From the NCBI RefSeq assembly GCF_036172515.1, contig NZ_JAXKVW010000004.1, forward strand, positions 1-64,000: DNA of 64,000 bases, written 5' to 3'. The notes under the pieces were generated by a model that was not told where the DNA came from, made no database searches, and saw only the letters and a program-made list of their open reading frames with translations. Shown here piece by piece: positions 1-8,659 of this stretch (position 1 is its first letter; the number at the start of each line of letters is the position of its first letter). A program made the translations under genes and the position numbers. Origin of the DNA: Flexistipes sp. Its GTDB lineage: Bacteria > Chrysiogenota > Deferribacteres > Deferribacterales > Flexistipitaceae.

Positions 1-54
1 TCTTACTGCAGATTCTTTAAATTCTGCAGTATAACTCCTGCGTCTCGATGTCAT
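1..54 (-). CDS. IS3-family transposase OrfA, N-terminal fragment (runs off window)
   Basis: Only the first 18 codons are visible: MTSRRRSYTAEFKESAVR. The pattern RRxYTxEFKExAV is the typical beginning of the small helix-turn-helix protein (OrfA) of IS3-group elements, which binds the element ends and is normally joined to the DDE catalytic OrfB by programmed -1 frameshifting. The start is supported by an AGAGAGG ribosome site 7-8 bases upstream. Whether the remainder is intact is unknown. Confidence 0.65.
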   Translation of the reverse strand, partial: MTSRRRSYTAEFKESAVR

Positions 55-116
55 TTTGCACCTCTCTCTTATTTGTATAATAGGTGCTTAATTTTTTGTC
101 CATTATTTTTGTACCA
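1..116 (-). mobile_element. End of an IS3-family insertion sequence, cut by window edge
   Basis: Read on the reverse strand, a transposase start codon (position 54) is preceded by a good ribosome site (AGAGAGGTGC) and by an AT-rich end that begins near 116 as TGGTACAAAAATAATGGACA. A terminal sequence of this kind followed about 60 bp later by orfA is the usual layout of IS3-type elements. The rest of the element lies outside the window, so the second inverted repeat and target duplication cannot be checked; the boundary at 116 is a guess. Confidence 0.6.
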
Positions 117-122
117 CATCAC

Positions 123-224
123 CGTGATGCGTGATGCGTGATGGGTTATGGGTGGAGAGGCAGGGAGGTGGAGAAGTGGAGAAGCAAAGGTAAAGGTTAA
201 GGTTAAGGTTAAGGTTAAGGTTAA
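123..224. repeat. Short tandem repeats (TGATGCG and GGTTAA units)
   Basis: Two simple arrays lie next to the insertion sequence end: about three copies of a 7-mer (GTGATGC) at 123-144, and five exact copies of the hexamer GGTTAA at 195-224, preceded by a related GGTAAA. They have no coding capacity. Similar purine-rich hexamers (GGTAGA) recur at about 12607-12625. Slippage at such tracts makes them likely to vary in copy number between strains; no function is evident. Confidence 0.7.
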
Positions 225-338
225 GGGGAAGTAGATTGATTAACTTAGATGTTTAAGTGATATATTGGCTGGGTAGTGTATTGGTATATTTGCTATTGGC
301 GAACGCTGTTGGTACCTTAATTACCCTGCTAATGCTGC

Positions 339-434
339 CAAAGGCAGCCAGGCGAAGCCGAATTTAACGGGGTTCAACGTTTCCTGCCACGTAATCAAGA
401 TTATATGGCAGGATAAATACATCAACTACCTCAA
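339..434 (+). repeat. Dispersed repeat, family C, copy 1
   Basis: About 96 bp that recur, nearly identical and inverted, at 4822-4918. The shared core contains AGGCAGCCAGGCGAAGCCGA and an imperfect hairpin formed by TCCTGCCA and TGGCAGGA. The two copies bracket the four-gene group at 803-4806. No open reading frame or RNA gene is recognisable in it. Confidence 0.7.
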
Positions 435-572
435 CTGCTTTAAATACTTTTAAAAATCCCTACTTTAAGCACTTGTCCGCCTACGGGAGGACTGCCGCAT
501 ATAAATACATAAATCGTTGGAGAAAAGCAAATGTAGTTGAATTAGGTATGCTGTTGTGTTAATTTTAATAAT

Positions 573-723
573 AAAGATCTTTGAATAACTCAGGAAGCGC
601 GGCTTCAGCCGGGCAAAGCTTGGTTTGAAACTTGGTGTTGCCAAGCATGCGGGAATACCAAGGCACTTAATTATTAAGTCCCCTGGCCGAAAACTAAAAA
701 TAGCGAATTATTCAAAGCTCTTT
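573..723 (+). repeat. Palindromic element, family A, diverged copy
   Basis: Begins AAGATCTTTGAATAAC and ends ATTATTCAAAGCTCTTT, so its ends are inverted copies of each other. The left third (CAGGAAGCGCGGCTTCAGCC) matches the 131-bp elements at 40431 and 51634, while the middle has diverged. It lies just upstream of the HD-GYP gene. The 121-802 stretch holds only this, the family C repeat and the short tandem repeats; I see no gene there. Confidence 0.7.
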
Positions 724-802
724 AAATATGCGATTACTGTTTTTATAATTCCTGTTTACAAAGTGATGGATTTTTAGGTGTTTATTATTTTGAGGGTGCC
801 GT

Positions 803-2209
803 ATGAATGAAAATGTTACTGTTCTTGTTGTGGATGATGAGGATTATATCAGAGACAGTGTGAAAATAATTCTCGAAACGGAAGGTTTTCATGTTATTTG
901 CACAGACAACGGAAAAGATGCTTTGGATATTTTGTCCGCTCATTATGTGGATATAGTCCTGTCCGATATTCAGATGCCTGAAATGGACGGCATTACCCTT
1001 TTAAAAGAGGTTAAAAACAGATTTAAAGATGTTGAGATTCTGCTCGTTACAGGTTATCCCAGTCTGGACTCTGCTGTGGAAAGTGTCAAGATAGGTGCTT
1101 TTGATTATATAACAAAACCATTTAAAGTGGATAACCTTGTTAATAAAATTCAGAAGGCTCTGGACAGTAAGAAACTTAAACGGCAGGTTCTTGAGCTTAA
1201 GCAGATTGTTTCAATCTACGATTCCAGCAATTTTTTCTCGAAAACACTCAATCACGATGAAATACTCAGCCAGCTTCAGAGTGTGATAAAGAATGAATTG
1301 AAAATATCCAGTTTTTATATAAAACTTTTTACACGTCAGATTGAAAAGTCTCACAATTTTGATGAAGACTTTAAGAATTTTCTGAATGACAAATTCAGCT
1401 TCAAACGCTCTCTGATAGCTTTTTCTGAAAATGAATCAAAAACCGGACATTACAAAAAAAACGGTCAGGATATTAACTATATTATTCTGCCAATGTTTGG
1501 AACCGAGGGCCTATGGGGAATCTTTGCGGCATATAACACAGGTACCCATACTTTCAGGGATATTGATGTTAAGGTTCTTAATATCTATGTCAGTCAATGC
1601 TCCATGGCTTTGCAGAATTCACTGTCATACGAAGATTTATCCAAAGGATATGTGGAGACTGTTACTTCTTTATCCAAAGCGGTTGATGCCAAGGATCACT
1701 ATACACGGGGGCACTCTGAGAATGTGAAGAATTATTCGCTGATGATTGTGGATGAAATGGGTTTTAATGAAGAGTTCCGTGATCTTATGTTTTATGCAGG
1801 GCTTTTGCATGATATCGGAAAAATCGGTGTCTCAACAGATATTATAATAAAGCCTGACAAGTTGACAGATTATGAGTATGGAGAGATGAAAAAACATCCT
1901 ATTTTCGGTAAAGAGATTCTGGAACCTATTGAATTTCTCGGAGATGTTCCACAATATGTATTGTACCATCATGAAAAAATGGACGGTACGGGATATCCCT
2001 ATGGATTGGTTAAAGATGAAATACCTCTGGGATCCAGAATACTTCAGGTCTCTGACTCTTTTGATGCGATGACCACCGACAGAAGTTACAGACCGAAAAA
2101 GGAAATAACAGAAGCGGTGGAGGAGCTTGATGATTGTACGGGAACACAGTTTGACCCGGAAATTGTAAAAGCGTTCAAAAGCGCTTTGAAAGGAAACCAA
2201 ATTATATGA
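803..2209 (+). CDS. Response regulator with HD-GYP domain (c-di-GMP phosphodiesterase)
   Basis: Receiver domain at residues 1-120 with the acidic pocket D11/D12 and phospho-acceptor D55, followed by a GAF-like linker region (about 130-275) and a complete HD-GYP domain (about 285-465). The catalytic signature is present: a GHSENV stretch, the HD pair in LLHDIGKIG, HHEKMDGTGYP and the conserved distal histidines. HD-GYP proteins hydrolyse cyclic di-GMP, so phosphorylation by an unidentified histidine kinase probably controls local c-di-GMP turnover. The stop codon overlaps the mqnE start (ATGA), suggesting translational coupling with a menaquinone gene, which is an unusual partnership. Confidence 0.93.
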   Translation: MNENVTVLVVDDEDYIRDSVKIILETEGFHVICTDNGKDALDILSAHYVDIVLSDIQMPEMDGITLLKEVKNRFKDVEILLVTGYPSLDSAVESVKIGAFDYITKPFKVDNLVNKIQKALDSKKLKRQVLELKQIVSIYDSSNFFSKTLNHDEILSQLQSVIKNELKISSFYIKLFTRQIEKSHNFDEDFKNFLNDKFSFKRSLIAFSENESKTGHYKKNGQDINYIILPMFGTEGLWGIFAAYNTGTHTFRDIDVKVLNIYVSQCSMALQNSLSYEDLSKGYVETVTSLSKAVDAKDHYTRGHSENVKNYSLMIVDEMGFNEEFRDLMFYAGLLHDIGKIGVSTDIIIKPDKLTDYEYGEMKKHPIFGKEILEPIEFLGDVPQYVLYHHEKMDGTGYPYGLVKDEIPLGSRILQVSDSFDAMTTDRSYRPKKEITEAVEELDDCTGTQFDPEIVKAFKSALKGNQII

Positions 2210-3213
2210 GTACACTTTTTGATAAAGAACTGTTTGATCTTGCTGATGAGGCAATGCTAATAAAACGCCGGCTCTGGGGCGATGATGTTTTTTTTGTGGA
2301 TAATCTCCATGTGAATTATACGGATATATGTGTAAGCCACTGCAGGTTTTGTGCTTTTGCCAAAGATGAAGGGGACGATGATTCATATGAAATGGATATT
2401 CCCGGGATAATAGATTACATCGGCAGTAAAGGCGAATCCGTCAGTGAAATTCATATTGTGGGCGGATTGCATCCTTCAAAAACCTTCGATTTTTATGTTA
2501 ATATGCTGACAGAGATTAAAAGAAATTTCCCTGAAAAGACCATAAAGGCTTTCAGCGCTGTTGAAATTGACTATTTTGCCAAACTGGCCTCAATAAGTGT
2601 TGAAAAAGTTCTCTTAAAATTGAAAAATGCCGGACTGGAGATGATGCCGGGCGGCGGGGCTGAAATTTTTAATCCAGCTGTCAGAAAACAGATTTGCCCT
2701 GAAAAAATAAGTGGAGACAGATGGCTTGAAATTATGGAAACAGCACATAATAACGGAATAAAAACAAATGCCACAATGCTTTTTGGTCATCTGGAGAGTA
2801 AAGGGGACAGAATTGAGCATCTGGAAAAAATCAGGGATTTGCAGGAAAAGACAGGAGGATTTGTTGCTTTTATCCCTCTTGAGTTTCACCCTGAAAACAC
2901 GTTTCTTTCCCATAAACAACCACCCACGGGTATTGATGATTTAAAAACCATTGCAGTTTCAAGGATTGTGCTTGAGAACGTTCCTCATATTAAAGCCTAC
3001 TGGGTTATGCTTGGGGTGAAGCTTGCACAGGTAGCACTTTATTTCGGAGCGGATGATCTGGACGGAACCGTAATTAAAGAGAATATAACCTATGCTGCAG
3101 GCAAAAAAAGTGAAAGGACATTATCGTTGAATGAGCTTACTTCGATGATTAAAAGTGCAGGTTTCAATCCTGTGGAAAGGGATTCGTTTTACAATGCAGT
3201 CAAAAGATATTAA
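2206..3213 (+). CDS. mqnE: Aminofutalosine synthase MqnE
   Basis: Radical SAM enzyme of the futalosine route to menaquinone: it joins 3-[(1-carboxyvinyl)oxy]benzoate to S-adenosylmethionine to give aminofutalosine. The CX3CX2C cluster motif is C42, C46, C49 (CVSHCRFC), and the MMPGGGAEIF and NATMLFGH stretches are typical of MqnE rather than MqnC or CofH. Length (335 aa) is close to the family norm. It starts inside the stop of the preceding gene and its end overlaps the next gene by 20 bases. No other mqn gene is in the window. The family assignment is strong; MqnC is the main alternative. Confidence 0.88.
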   Translation: MSTLFDKELFDLADEAMLIKRRLWGDDVFFVDNLHVNYTDICVSHCRFCAFAKDEGDDDSYEMDIPGIIDYIGSKGESVSEIHIVGGLHPSKTFDFYVNMLTEIKRNFPEKTIKAFSAVEIDYFAKLASISVEKVLLKLKNAGLEMMPGGGAEIFNPAVRKQICPEKISGDRWLEIMETAHNNGIKTNATMLFGHLESKGDRIEHLEKIRDLQEKTGGFVAFIPLEFHPENTFLSHKQPPTGIDDLKTIAVSRIVLENVPHIKAYWVMLGVKLAQVALYFGADDLDGTVIKENITYAAGKKSERTLSLNELTSMIKSAGFNPVERDSFYNAVKRY

Positions 3214-4039
3214 TTCCCTTGTTTTTGTAAACCCATCTGTAAATATGTACAAAATCTCCCGGGCTGCCGCTGATTTTGGCAGCAATGTCGAATATATGTT
3301 TACGGGTGAATTGCCTGGAATCCGGGCGGATGAATTGTTTTATTTAGATGAAAACAGATGTCTTAGAACCAATCTTCCCGGTGTTAAGCAGAAAAGCAGG
3401 GATAAAAATGTGTATTCCTTTAAAAGCGGTTTTTTTAAACGGAATGTTATAAAAAGGCATATCAGTAATCTTTGTGACAAAAGTCTTTTTCCCAATGCGA
3501 ATTATGTGGATCTGCAGATGATGGCTGGACATACTGTAAAAGAACATCTGCCGGATCTGAAAGCCCCCGTTTTCGATGATTTTGGAGAAGTTACCAAAAA
3601 TATCAATCCTTCGAAATTGTATATAACCGGCTGGCTGCCTTACTTCACTTATAAAAATAAACTGGAAAAACTCTACCTCAGTGCTTTTAAAACGGATTTT
3701 GATGCCAAAAAATGTTTTGGCAGGGATTATGTGGTTTTCTTTTCCGATTACTACAGGGTGGAAATTTTTGCAAAAGACGATATCTTGTATACTGTCGGTA
3801 AGTTACATAAGCATATTTTGGACAAATTGAAAATAAAATTGCCTTTTTTAAAGAAATTTGAATTCGAGGAAATTTACAGAAGTGAAATATCAAGGAACTG
3901 TTATCCGTGGGCAATGAACGTTACAGCTGACAATCTTCTGATTATAAATGATTACAGCTATTTCGGCCTTTCGGCTCAGATGCCGGAAGACTGGTATCAT
4001 AAGGCAGGGAGGTATTTATGTACAGGGATACAGTTGTAA
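3194..4039 (+). CDS. Unrecognised protein between mqnE and a Memo-family gene
   Basis: About 281 residues from the ATG at 3194, which has GGAAAGGG some 12 bases upstream; an in-frame start at 3155 would overlap mqnE further and is less likely. I do not recognise a family. The protein is rich in Tyr, Phe and Lys, has no signal peptide or clear membrane segment, few cysteines, and a Tyr/Phe-rich C-terminal part. It overlaps mqnE by 20 bases and the Memo gene by 22, so all are almost certainly co-translated. Its place suggests a role tied to one of those neighbours, but nothing in the sequence shows which. Confidence 0.75.
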   Translation: MQSKDINSLVFVNPSVNMYKISRAAADFGSNVEYMFTGELPGIRADELFYLDENRCLRTNLPGVKQKSRDKNVYSFKSGFFKRNVIKRHISNLCDKSLFPNANYVDLQMMAGHTVKEHLPDLKAPVFDDFGEVTKNINPSKLYITGWLPYFTYKNKLEKLYLSAFKTDFDAKKCFGRDYVVFFSDYYRVEIFAKDDILYTVGKLHKHILDKLKIKLPFLKKFEFEEIYRSEISRNCYPWAMNVTADNLLIINDYSYFGLSAQMPEDWYHKAGRYLCTGIQL

Positions 4040-4806
4040 GCGGTCTTTTTTATCCTTCTGACAAAAATAAAATAATATCTTTTATTGAGTCAAATAAAGG
4101 CAGCGAAACGGCTCAGGAAGCAAAAATGATTATTGTACCTCATGCCGGTTATGTTTTTTCCGGTGCTACAGTTGTTAAAACAATTTCAAGGATTAAGCTG
4201 CCCAAAAATATAATTTTACTGGGACCGAACCATACAGGGGCGGGCGGCAGGATTGCCGTGTATCCCGGAGGTAAATGGAGCTGCCCGCTGGGTGATGTCC
4301 CCGTGAATGAAAATATGGTGGAAAAGCTCATGGACAAAGGTTTTGAGTCAGACCGGTTAGCCCATGTGAAGGAGCATTCCCTGGAAGTTCAGCTTCCTAT
4401 CTTAAAATATTTCAGGGACGACTTGAATATTGTCCCTATTGCTTTTAAAGGCTTAGGCTTTGAAGACTGCAGAAATGCGGGGAAAGTTTTGAAAGATTTG
4501 GTTAGTGAGACTGATTCAATGATAGTTGTAAGTTCGGATTTCAACCATTTCGAAGATCTTGAAACAACGAATGAGAAAGATTTTGATGCCATCAACCGCA
4601 TCCTTGATTTGGACAGCAAGGGGCTTTATGACACTGTTTTGAGCAAAAACATATCGATGTGCGGTATTATCCCCACCGTTGTTGCTTTGGAGTCACTTGA
4701 TAACAAAGAAAATCTGAAGGCTTCACTTGTGGAGCATACAACAAGTGCGGAGACGAGCGGTGATGCGTCGCAAGTTGTGGGTTATGCAGGGATAATTATA
4801 AGTTAG
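4018..4806 (+). CDS. Memo-family protein (AmmeMemoRadiSam system protein B)
   Basis: A 262-residue Memo-like protein, related to class III extradiol dioxygenases. Visible hallmarks are the early PHAGYVFSG stretch, LLGPNHTG, a histidine in EHSLEVQLPIL, and SSDFNHF. The start is supported by GGGAGG six bases upstream. In many bacteria Memo proteins are encoded with an AMMECR1 protein and a radical SAM protein; neither is adjacent here, although a radical SAM protein of another family is encoded at 24356. The biochemical role of the bacterial family is unsettled. Confidence 0.87.
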   Translation: MYRDTVVSGLFYPSDKNKIISFIESNKGSETAQEAKMIIVPHAGYVFSGATVVKTISRIKLPKNIILLGPNHTGAGGRIAVYPGGKWSCPLGDVPVNENMVEKLMDKGFESDRLAHVKEHSLEVQLPILKYFRDDLNIVPIAFKGLGFEDCRNAGKVLKDLVSETDSMIVVSSDFNHFEDLETTNEKDFDAINRILDLDSKGLYDTVLSKNISMCGIIPTVVALESLDNKENLKASLVEHTTSAETSGDASQVVGYAGIIIS

Positions 4807-4821
4807 ATGTATTTAGAGGTA

Positions 4822-4918
4822 GTTGAGGTTGTTGAGGTATTTATCCTGCCATATAAACTTGATTACGTGGCAGGAAACGTTGAACCCCGTTAAATTCGGC
4901 TTCGCCTGGCTGCCTTTG
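4822..4918 (-). repeat. Dispersed repeat, family C, copy 2 (inverted)
   Basis: Near-identical reverse complement of 339-434, with only scattered single-base differences. It occupies most of the gap between the Memo gene and galU. The TCCTGCCA/TGGCAGGA hairpin lies just after the stop of the Memo gene and could act as a weak terminator or a transcript end-stabiliser. Confidence 0.7.
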
Positions 4919-4920
4919 AC

Positions 4921-4950
4921 AGCTAGCACCAGCCAAAGGCTGGTAAATAT
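4921..4950 (-). repeat. Hairpin repeat, family B (ATATTTACCAG...CTGGTGCTAG), copy 1
   Basis: Short stem-loop CACCAGCC-AAA-GGCTGGT with fixed flanks (GCTAG on one side, AAATAT on the other). The same arrangement recurs at 42784-42814 and 62392-62423. It has the size and one-sided flanks of a REP-like repeat. Confidence 0.6.
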
Positions 4951-5005
4951 GTGTACATTCTTTAACAGGGTAAACATTGAACGTTGAACTGACTAAGGAG
5001 GAGTT

Positions 5006-5890
5006 ATGGAAGTAAGAAAAGCAGTGCTGCCTGTTGCTGGATTTGGGACCAGAATGCTTCCTGCTACCAAATCTGTGGCAAAAGAGATGATTACACTTAT
5101 TGACAAGCCGTTAATTCATTATGCTGTTTTAGAGGCTGTGGAATCAGGAATTGAGCAGATAATTTTTGTTACAAGTGCAGGCAAAAGCGAAATAGAAAAT
5201 TATTTTGATAAATCTCCGAATCTTGAGCTGGTTTTGGAAAACTCAGGTAAAAAAGAGCTGCTTGAAGAAGTAAGAAATATAAGCGATATGTGCGAATTTG
5301 TATCGGTAAGGCAGAAGGAACAGAAAGGGCTGGGACACGCCGTTTACTGTGCCCGGGACGTTGTTGGTGATGAGCCTTTTGCCGTGATTTTGCCCGATGA
5401 TATTATGAAATACAAAACGCCTGTTACAAAGCAGCTTATAGATAATTTTGAAGAAACCCATGCTCCTGTTGTTGCACTTTGCAAAGTGGAAAAGAAAGAT
5501 GCCCATAAATATGGGATTATCGAAATAGACAAAAAAGTAAAAGATAATTTTTATAAACTAAAGACAATGGTTGAAAAACCTAAAACAAATCCGCCTTCGG
5601 ATATGGCTATTATCGGCAGGTATATACTTACCAAAGAGATACTCGATGAAATTGGCAATACGAAATCCGGAGCACTGGGAGAAATCCAGCTGACGGACGC
5701 CATAAATGCTGTGGCGTCAAAAAATGCTGTATACGGTTACGAATATGAGGGCAGACGGTTTGACTGCGGTAATAAATCCGGTTATCTGGAGGCTGTTGTA
5801 AACTTTGCTCTGGAAAGGGAAGATATTTCCGCAGACTTTAAACAAATACTTGAAGCAGCCGGTTTTAAGGTGAATGATGGAAGACTTTGA
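5006..5890 (+). CDS. galU: UTP--glucose-1-phosphate uridylyltransferase
   Basis: Makes UDP-glucose from UTP and glucose-1-phosphate, a precursor for envelope polysaccharides and glycolipids. The N-terminus carries the nucleotidyltransferase signature AGFGTRMLPATKSVAKEM, followed by DKPLIHYAVLEA and later VEKP and FDCGNKSGYLEA, all standard for GalU. The 294-residue length is normal. AAGGAGGAG lies about five bases before the ATG. Its last 17 bases overlap the following Hsp20 gene, so the two are probably translationally coupled. Confidence 0.95.
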   Translation: MEVRKAVLPVAGFGTRMLPATKSVAKEMITLIDKPLIHYAVLEAVESGIEQIIFVTSAGKSEIENYFDKSPNLELVLENSGKKELLEEVRNISDMCEFVSVRQKEQKGLGHAVYCARDVVGDEPFAVILPDDIMKYKTPVTKQLIDNFEETHAPVVALCKVEKKDAHKYGIIEIDKKVKDNFYKLKTMVEKPKTNPPSDMAIIGRYILTKEILDEIGNTKSGALGEIQLTDAINAVASKNAVYGYEYEGRRFDCGNKSGYLEAVVNFALEREDISADFKQILEAAGFKVNDGRL

Positions 5891-6278
5891 TCCTGCAAAC
5901 AAAATTGTTTTGGTGCACGGAATTATCAGCGATAAAATAGGTAAATTAATCGACTATTCCGAAAAGATGAAGCGGAGCATCAGTGAAACCAGCATTCCCC
6001 TTATGGATATTATTGATACGGGAGAGAATCTCGAAATTTTTGCTGAACTTCCCGGAGTTAAGCTTGATGATTTTAATGTTTTACTGTATGAAGAATATCT
6101 TATTATCGAAGGGAGTAAAATTGCTGACAAACCTGACTGCAAGGTAACATTTTTCAGGATGGAGAGAACATTTACCCCTTTCAGAAGAATAGTCAGACTT
6201 CCCCATGAAGTGGATGAGAATGATATTTCTGCAAAACTGAAAGACGGCGTACTGATAATAAAAATAAAAAGGAAATGA
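5874..6278 (+). CDS. Hsp20/alpha-crystallin family small heat-shock protein
   Basis: 134 residues with an alpha-crystallin domain from about residue 43 to the end: ETSIPLMDIIDTGENLEIFA, ELPGVKLDDF and the closing LKDGVLIIKIKRK. These chaperones bind unfolding proteins and hold them for ATP-dependent refolding. The N-terminal arm is unusually charged and there is no I-x-I tail after the domain, which may affect oligomer size. It overlaps galU by 17 bases and is followed within a few bases by lon, giving a small protein-quality pair. Confidence 0.88.
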   Translation: MMEDFDPANKIVLVHGIISDKIGKLIDYSEKMKRSISETSIPLMDIIDTGENLEIFAELPGVKLDDFNVLLYEEYLIIEGSKIADKPDCKVTFFRMERTFTPFRRIVRLPHEVDENDISAKLKDGVLIIKIKRK

Positions 6279-6282
6279 TAAA

Positions 6283-8637
6283 TTGAAATCAGGGAGGGAA
6301 AAAGAAGTGGAAAATGTTAATGAAAATTTAGAAATTCCTGAGATACTTCCGTTACTGCCTGTCAGAGACATGGTGGTATTTCCATATATGGTTCTTCCTC
6401 TTTATGTCGGCAGAGATGCCAGTATTGCAGCAGTGGATGAAGCATTGAGCGGAGAGAGAATGATATTTCTTTCTTCTCAGAAAAACGCTGAAATTGAAGA
6501 GCCTGATGTTCAGGATATCTACAAAATAGGAACCGCTGCACTTATTTTGCGTATGCTGAAACTGCCTGACGGCAGAGTGAAAATACTTGTTCAGGGGCTA
6601 AAACGTGCAGAAATTGACAGTTATGCTCAGGAAGATCCTTTTTACAAGGTGAAACTCAATCTGATAGAGGAGAGTGAGCCGGAAGAAGGGTTAAAATCTG
6701 AAGCTCTTGTACGTCATGTGAAGGAACAGTTGTCCAAAGCCGTTAATCTTGGAAAACCGCTTTTGCCTGACCTGTTGGCTGTGATTGAAACAATCAATGA
6801 GCCGGGCAAATTGGCCGATATTATAGCGGCTAATCTTGGTTTGAAAGCTGAGGAATCTCAGGTGATTCTGGAAGAGATTGAAGCTGAAAAAAGGCTGGAG
6901 AAGGTTAATGAATTTTTAAACAGAGAAATTTCAATTCTCGAAGTCCAGCAGCAGATAATGAATGATGCCAAGGGTGAAATCGATAAAAGTCAGAGGGAAT
7001 ATTTTCTGAAAGAACAGATGAGGGCAATCAAGAAAGAACTCGGTGAAGAGGATGATATCAGTAAAGAGGTTGAAGAGCTTCAGGAAAAAATCAGAAAGGC
7101 TAAAATGCCCAAAAAAGTCAGGGAAGAAGCTGAAAAGCAGCTGGGCAGGTTTTCCCGAATGCATCCTGATTCCGCCGAAGCAACAGTTGTCCGGAGTTAT
7201 CTGGAGTGGCTGGTGGAACTCCCCTGGTCTAAATCCAGTAAGGATAATCTCAACATAAAGCATGCCAAAAAAATCCTGGATGAAGATCACTACGGGCTTG
7301 ATGAGGTAAAAGACAGAATACTTGATTTCCTTGCCGTCCGTAAACTTAATAAAAAAATGAAAAGCCCCATTCTATGTTTTGTTGGCCCTCCGGGAGTCGG
7401 TAAAACATCCCTGGGGAAGTCAATTGCCAGAGCTATGAACAGGGAGTTTTTTAGAATGTCACTCGGCGGAACCCGTGATGAAGCTGAAATAAGAGGGCAC
7501 AGAAGGACATACATAGGCGCTCTGCCCGGTAAAATAATCCAGGGGATAAAAAATACAGACAAAAACAATCCGGTTTTTATGCTTGATGAAATTGATAAGC
7601 TGGGTATGGATTTCAGAGGCGATCCTTCCTCCGCTCTGCTGGAAGTGCTTGATCCGGAACAGAACAGTTCTTTTGTGGATCACTATCTTGGAGTGCCTTT
7701 TGATTTGTCCCGTGTATTTTTTATTACCACAGCCAATTATCTTGATCCCATACCGCCTGCATTAAAGGATAGGATGGAGGTTATCAGGATACCGGGTTAT
7801 ACGGAGGATGAAAAAATAAAGATAGCCGAAAACTATCTTATTCCCAGACAAATAAAAGAAAACGGACTGGGTGAAAAGAAAGTTCAGTTTAGCAGGAAAG
7901 CAATATTTGAAATTATAGACGGCTACACCAGAGAGTCAGGTCTCAGGAATCTGGAAAGGACCATAGGAAAAATCTGCAGAAAGATTGCCAGAAAGGTTGC
8001 CGAAGGTGACGGAAAAGAAACATTCAGAATTACTCCTAAGACTGTTGAAAAATTTTTGGGTCCCAGAAAATTTGAGGATGAGGAAGAACTTAAAACAAAT
8101 GAAGTTGGTATAGTCACAGGTCTTGCATGGACGCCGTATGGCGGAGAGGTTTTATTTGTTGAGTGCAATAAGTACAAAGGCAAAGGGAATATGGTTGTTA
8201 CCGGTCAGCTGGGAGATATTATGAAAGAATCGGCAAAAGCCGCTTTTACAGCCGTTAAGTCTCTTGCTGAAAAATATGAAATTGATGAAAAAATGTTTTC
8301 CGATTATGATATACACATCCACGTACCTGCCGGAGCAATTCCGAAGGACGGTCCTTCCGCAGGAATAACAATGGCTACAGCAATTTTTTCCATATTTACA
8401 GGTAAAAAGGTGCGTAAAGATGTGGCAATGACCGGTGAAATCACCATTTCGGGCAAAGTGCTGCCTATAGGCGGACTGAAGGAGAAACTTCTTGCTGCAA
8501 AAAGAATAGGTGTGGCTAAGGTTATTATCCCGAAAAAGAATAAAAAGGACCTTGTGAACGTGCCGGCAAATGTTAAAAACAGCCTGGAAATAGTTGCTGT
8601 GGAAAAATTTGATGAAGTTCTGCAACATACTTTTTAA
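6283..8637 (+). CDS. lon: ATP-dependent protease Lon
   Basis: Full-length LonA: N-terminal substrate-binding domain (about 20-215), coiled-coil linker, AAA+ module with Walker A GPPGVGKT at residues 368-375 and Walker B FMLDEIDKLG, then the Ser-Lys protease domain with the nucleophile in KDGPSAG (S692) and the catalytic lysine in GGLKEK (about K735). Lon degrades damaged and regulatory proteins. The start is uncertain: TTG at 6283, or GTG at 6307, which is in frame and better placed behind AGGGAGG (6291-6297). It lies directly after hsp20, so heat-shock co-expression is likely. Confidence 0.95.
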   Translation: MKSGREKEVENVNENLEIPEILPLLPVRDMVVFPYMVLPLYVGRDASIAAVDEALSGERMIFLSSQKNAEIEEPDVQDIYKIGTAALILRMLKLPDGRVKILVQGLKRAEIDSYAQEDPFYKVKLNLIEESEPEEGLKSEALVRHVKEQLSKAVNLGKPLLPDLLAVIETINEPGKLADIIAANLGLKAEESQVILEEIEAEKRLEKVNEFLNREISILEVQQQIMNDAKGEIDKSQREYFLKEQMRAIKKELGEEDDISKEVEELQEKIRKAKMPKKVREEAEKQLGRFSRMHPDSAEATVVRSYLEWLVELPWSKSSKDNLNIKHAKKILDEDHYGLDEVKDRILDFLAVRKLNKKMKSPILCFVGPPGVGKTSLGKSIARAMNREFFRMSLGGTRDEAEIRGHRRTYIGALPGKIIQGIKNTDKNNPVFMLDEIDKLGMDFRGDPSSALLEVLDPEQNSSFVDHYLGVPFDLSRVFFITTANYLDPIPPALKDRMEVIRIPGYTEDEKIKIAENYLIPRQIKENGLGEKKVQFSRKAIFEIIDGYTRESGLRNLERTIGKICRKIARKVAEGDGKETFRITPKTVEKFLGPRKFEDEEELKTNEVGIVTGLAWTPYGGEVLFVECNKYKGKGNMVVTGQLGDIMKESAKAAFTAVKSLAEKYEIDEKMFSDYDIHIHVPAGAIPKDGPSAGITMATAIFSIFTGKKVRKDVAMTGEITISGKVLPIGGLKEKLLAAKRIGVAKVIIPKKNKKDLVNVPANVKNSLEIVAVEKFDEVLQHTF

Positions 8638-8659
8638 AGGATGCTGACGGAGTAATTCT

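Noticed and set aside
195-224. GGTTAA repeats as telomere-like ends
   Set aside because: Only five units, internal to the sequence, and next to other simple repeats; bacterial chromosomes of this type do not use such telomeres.
573-723. Family A element as a small insertion sequence or CRISPR remnant
   Set aside because: There is no open frame, no regularly spaced direct repeat, and the structure is a single palindrome with internal stems, so a MITE/REP-like element fits better.
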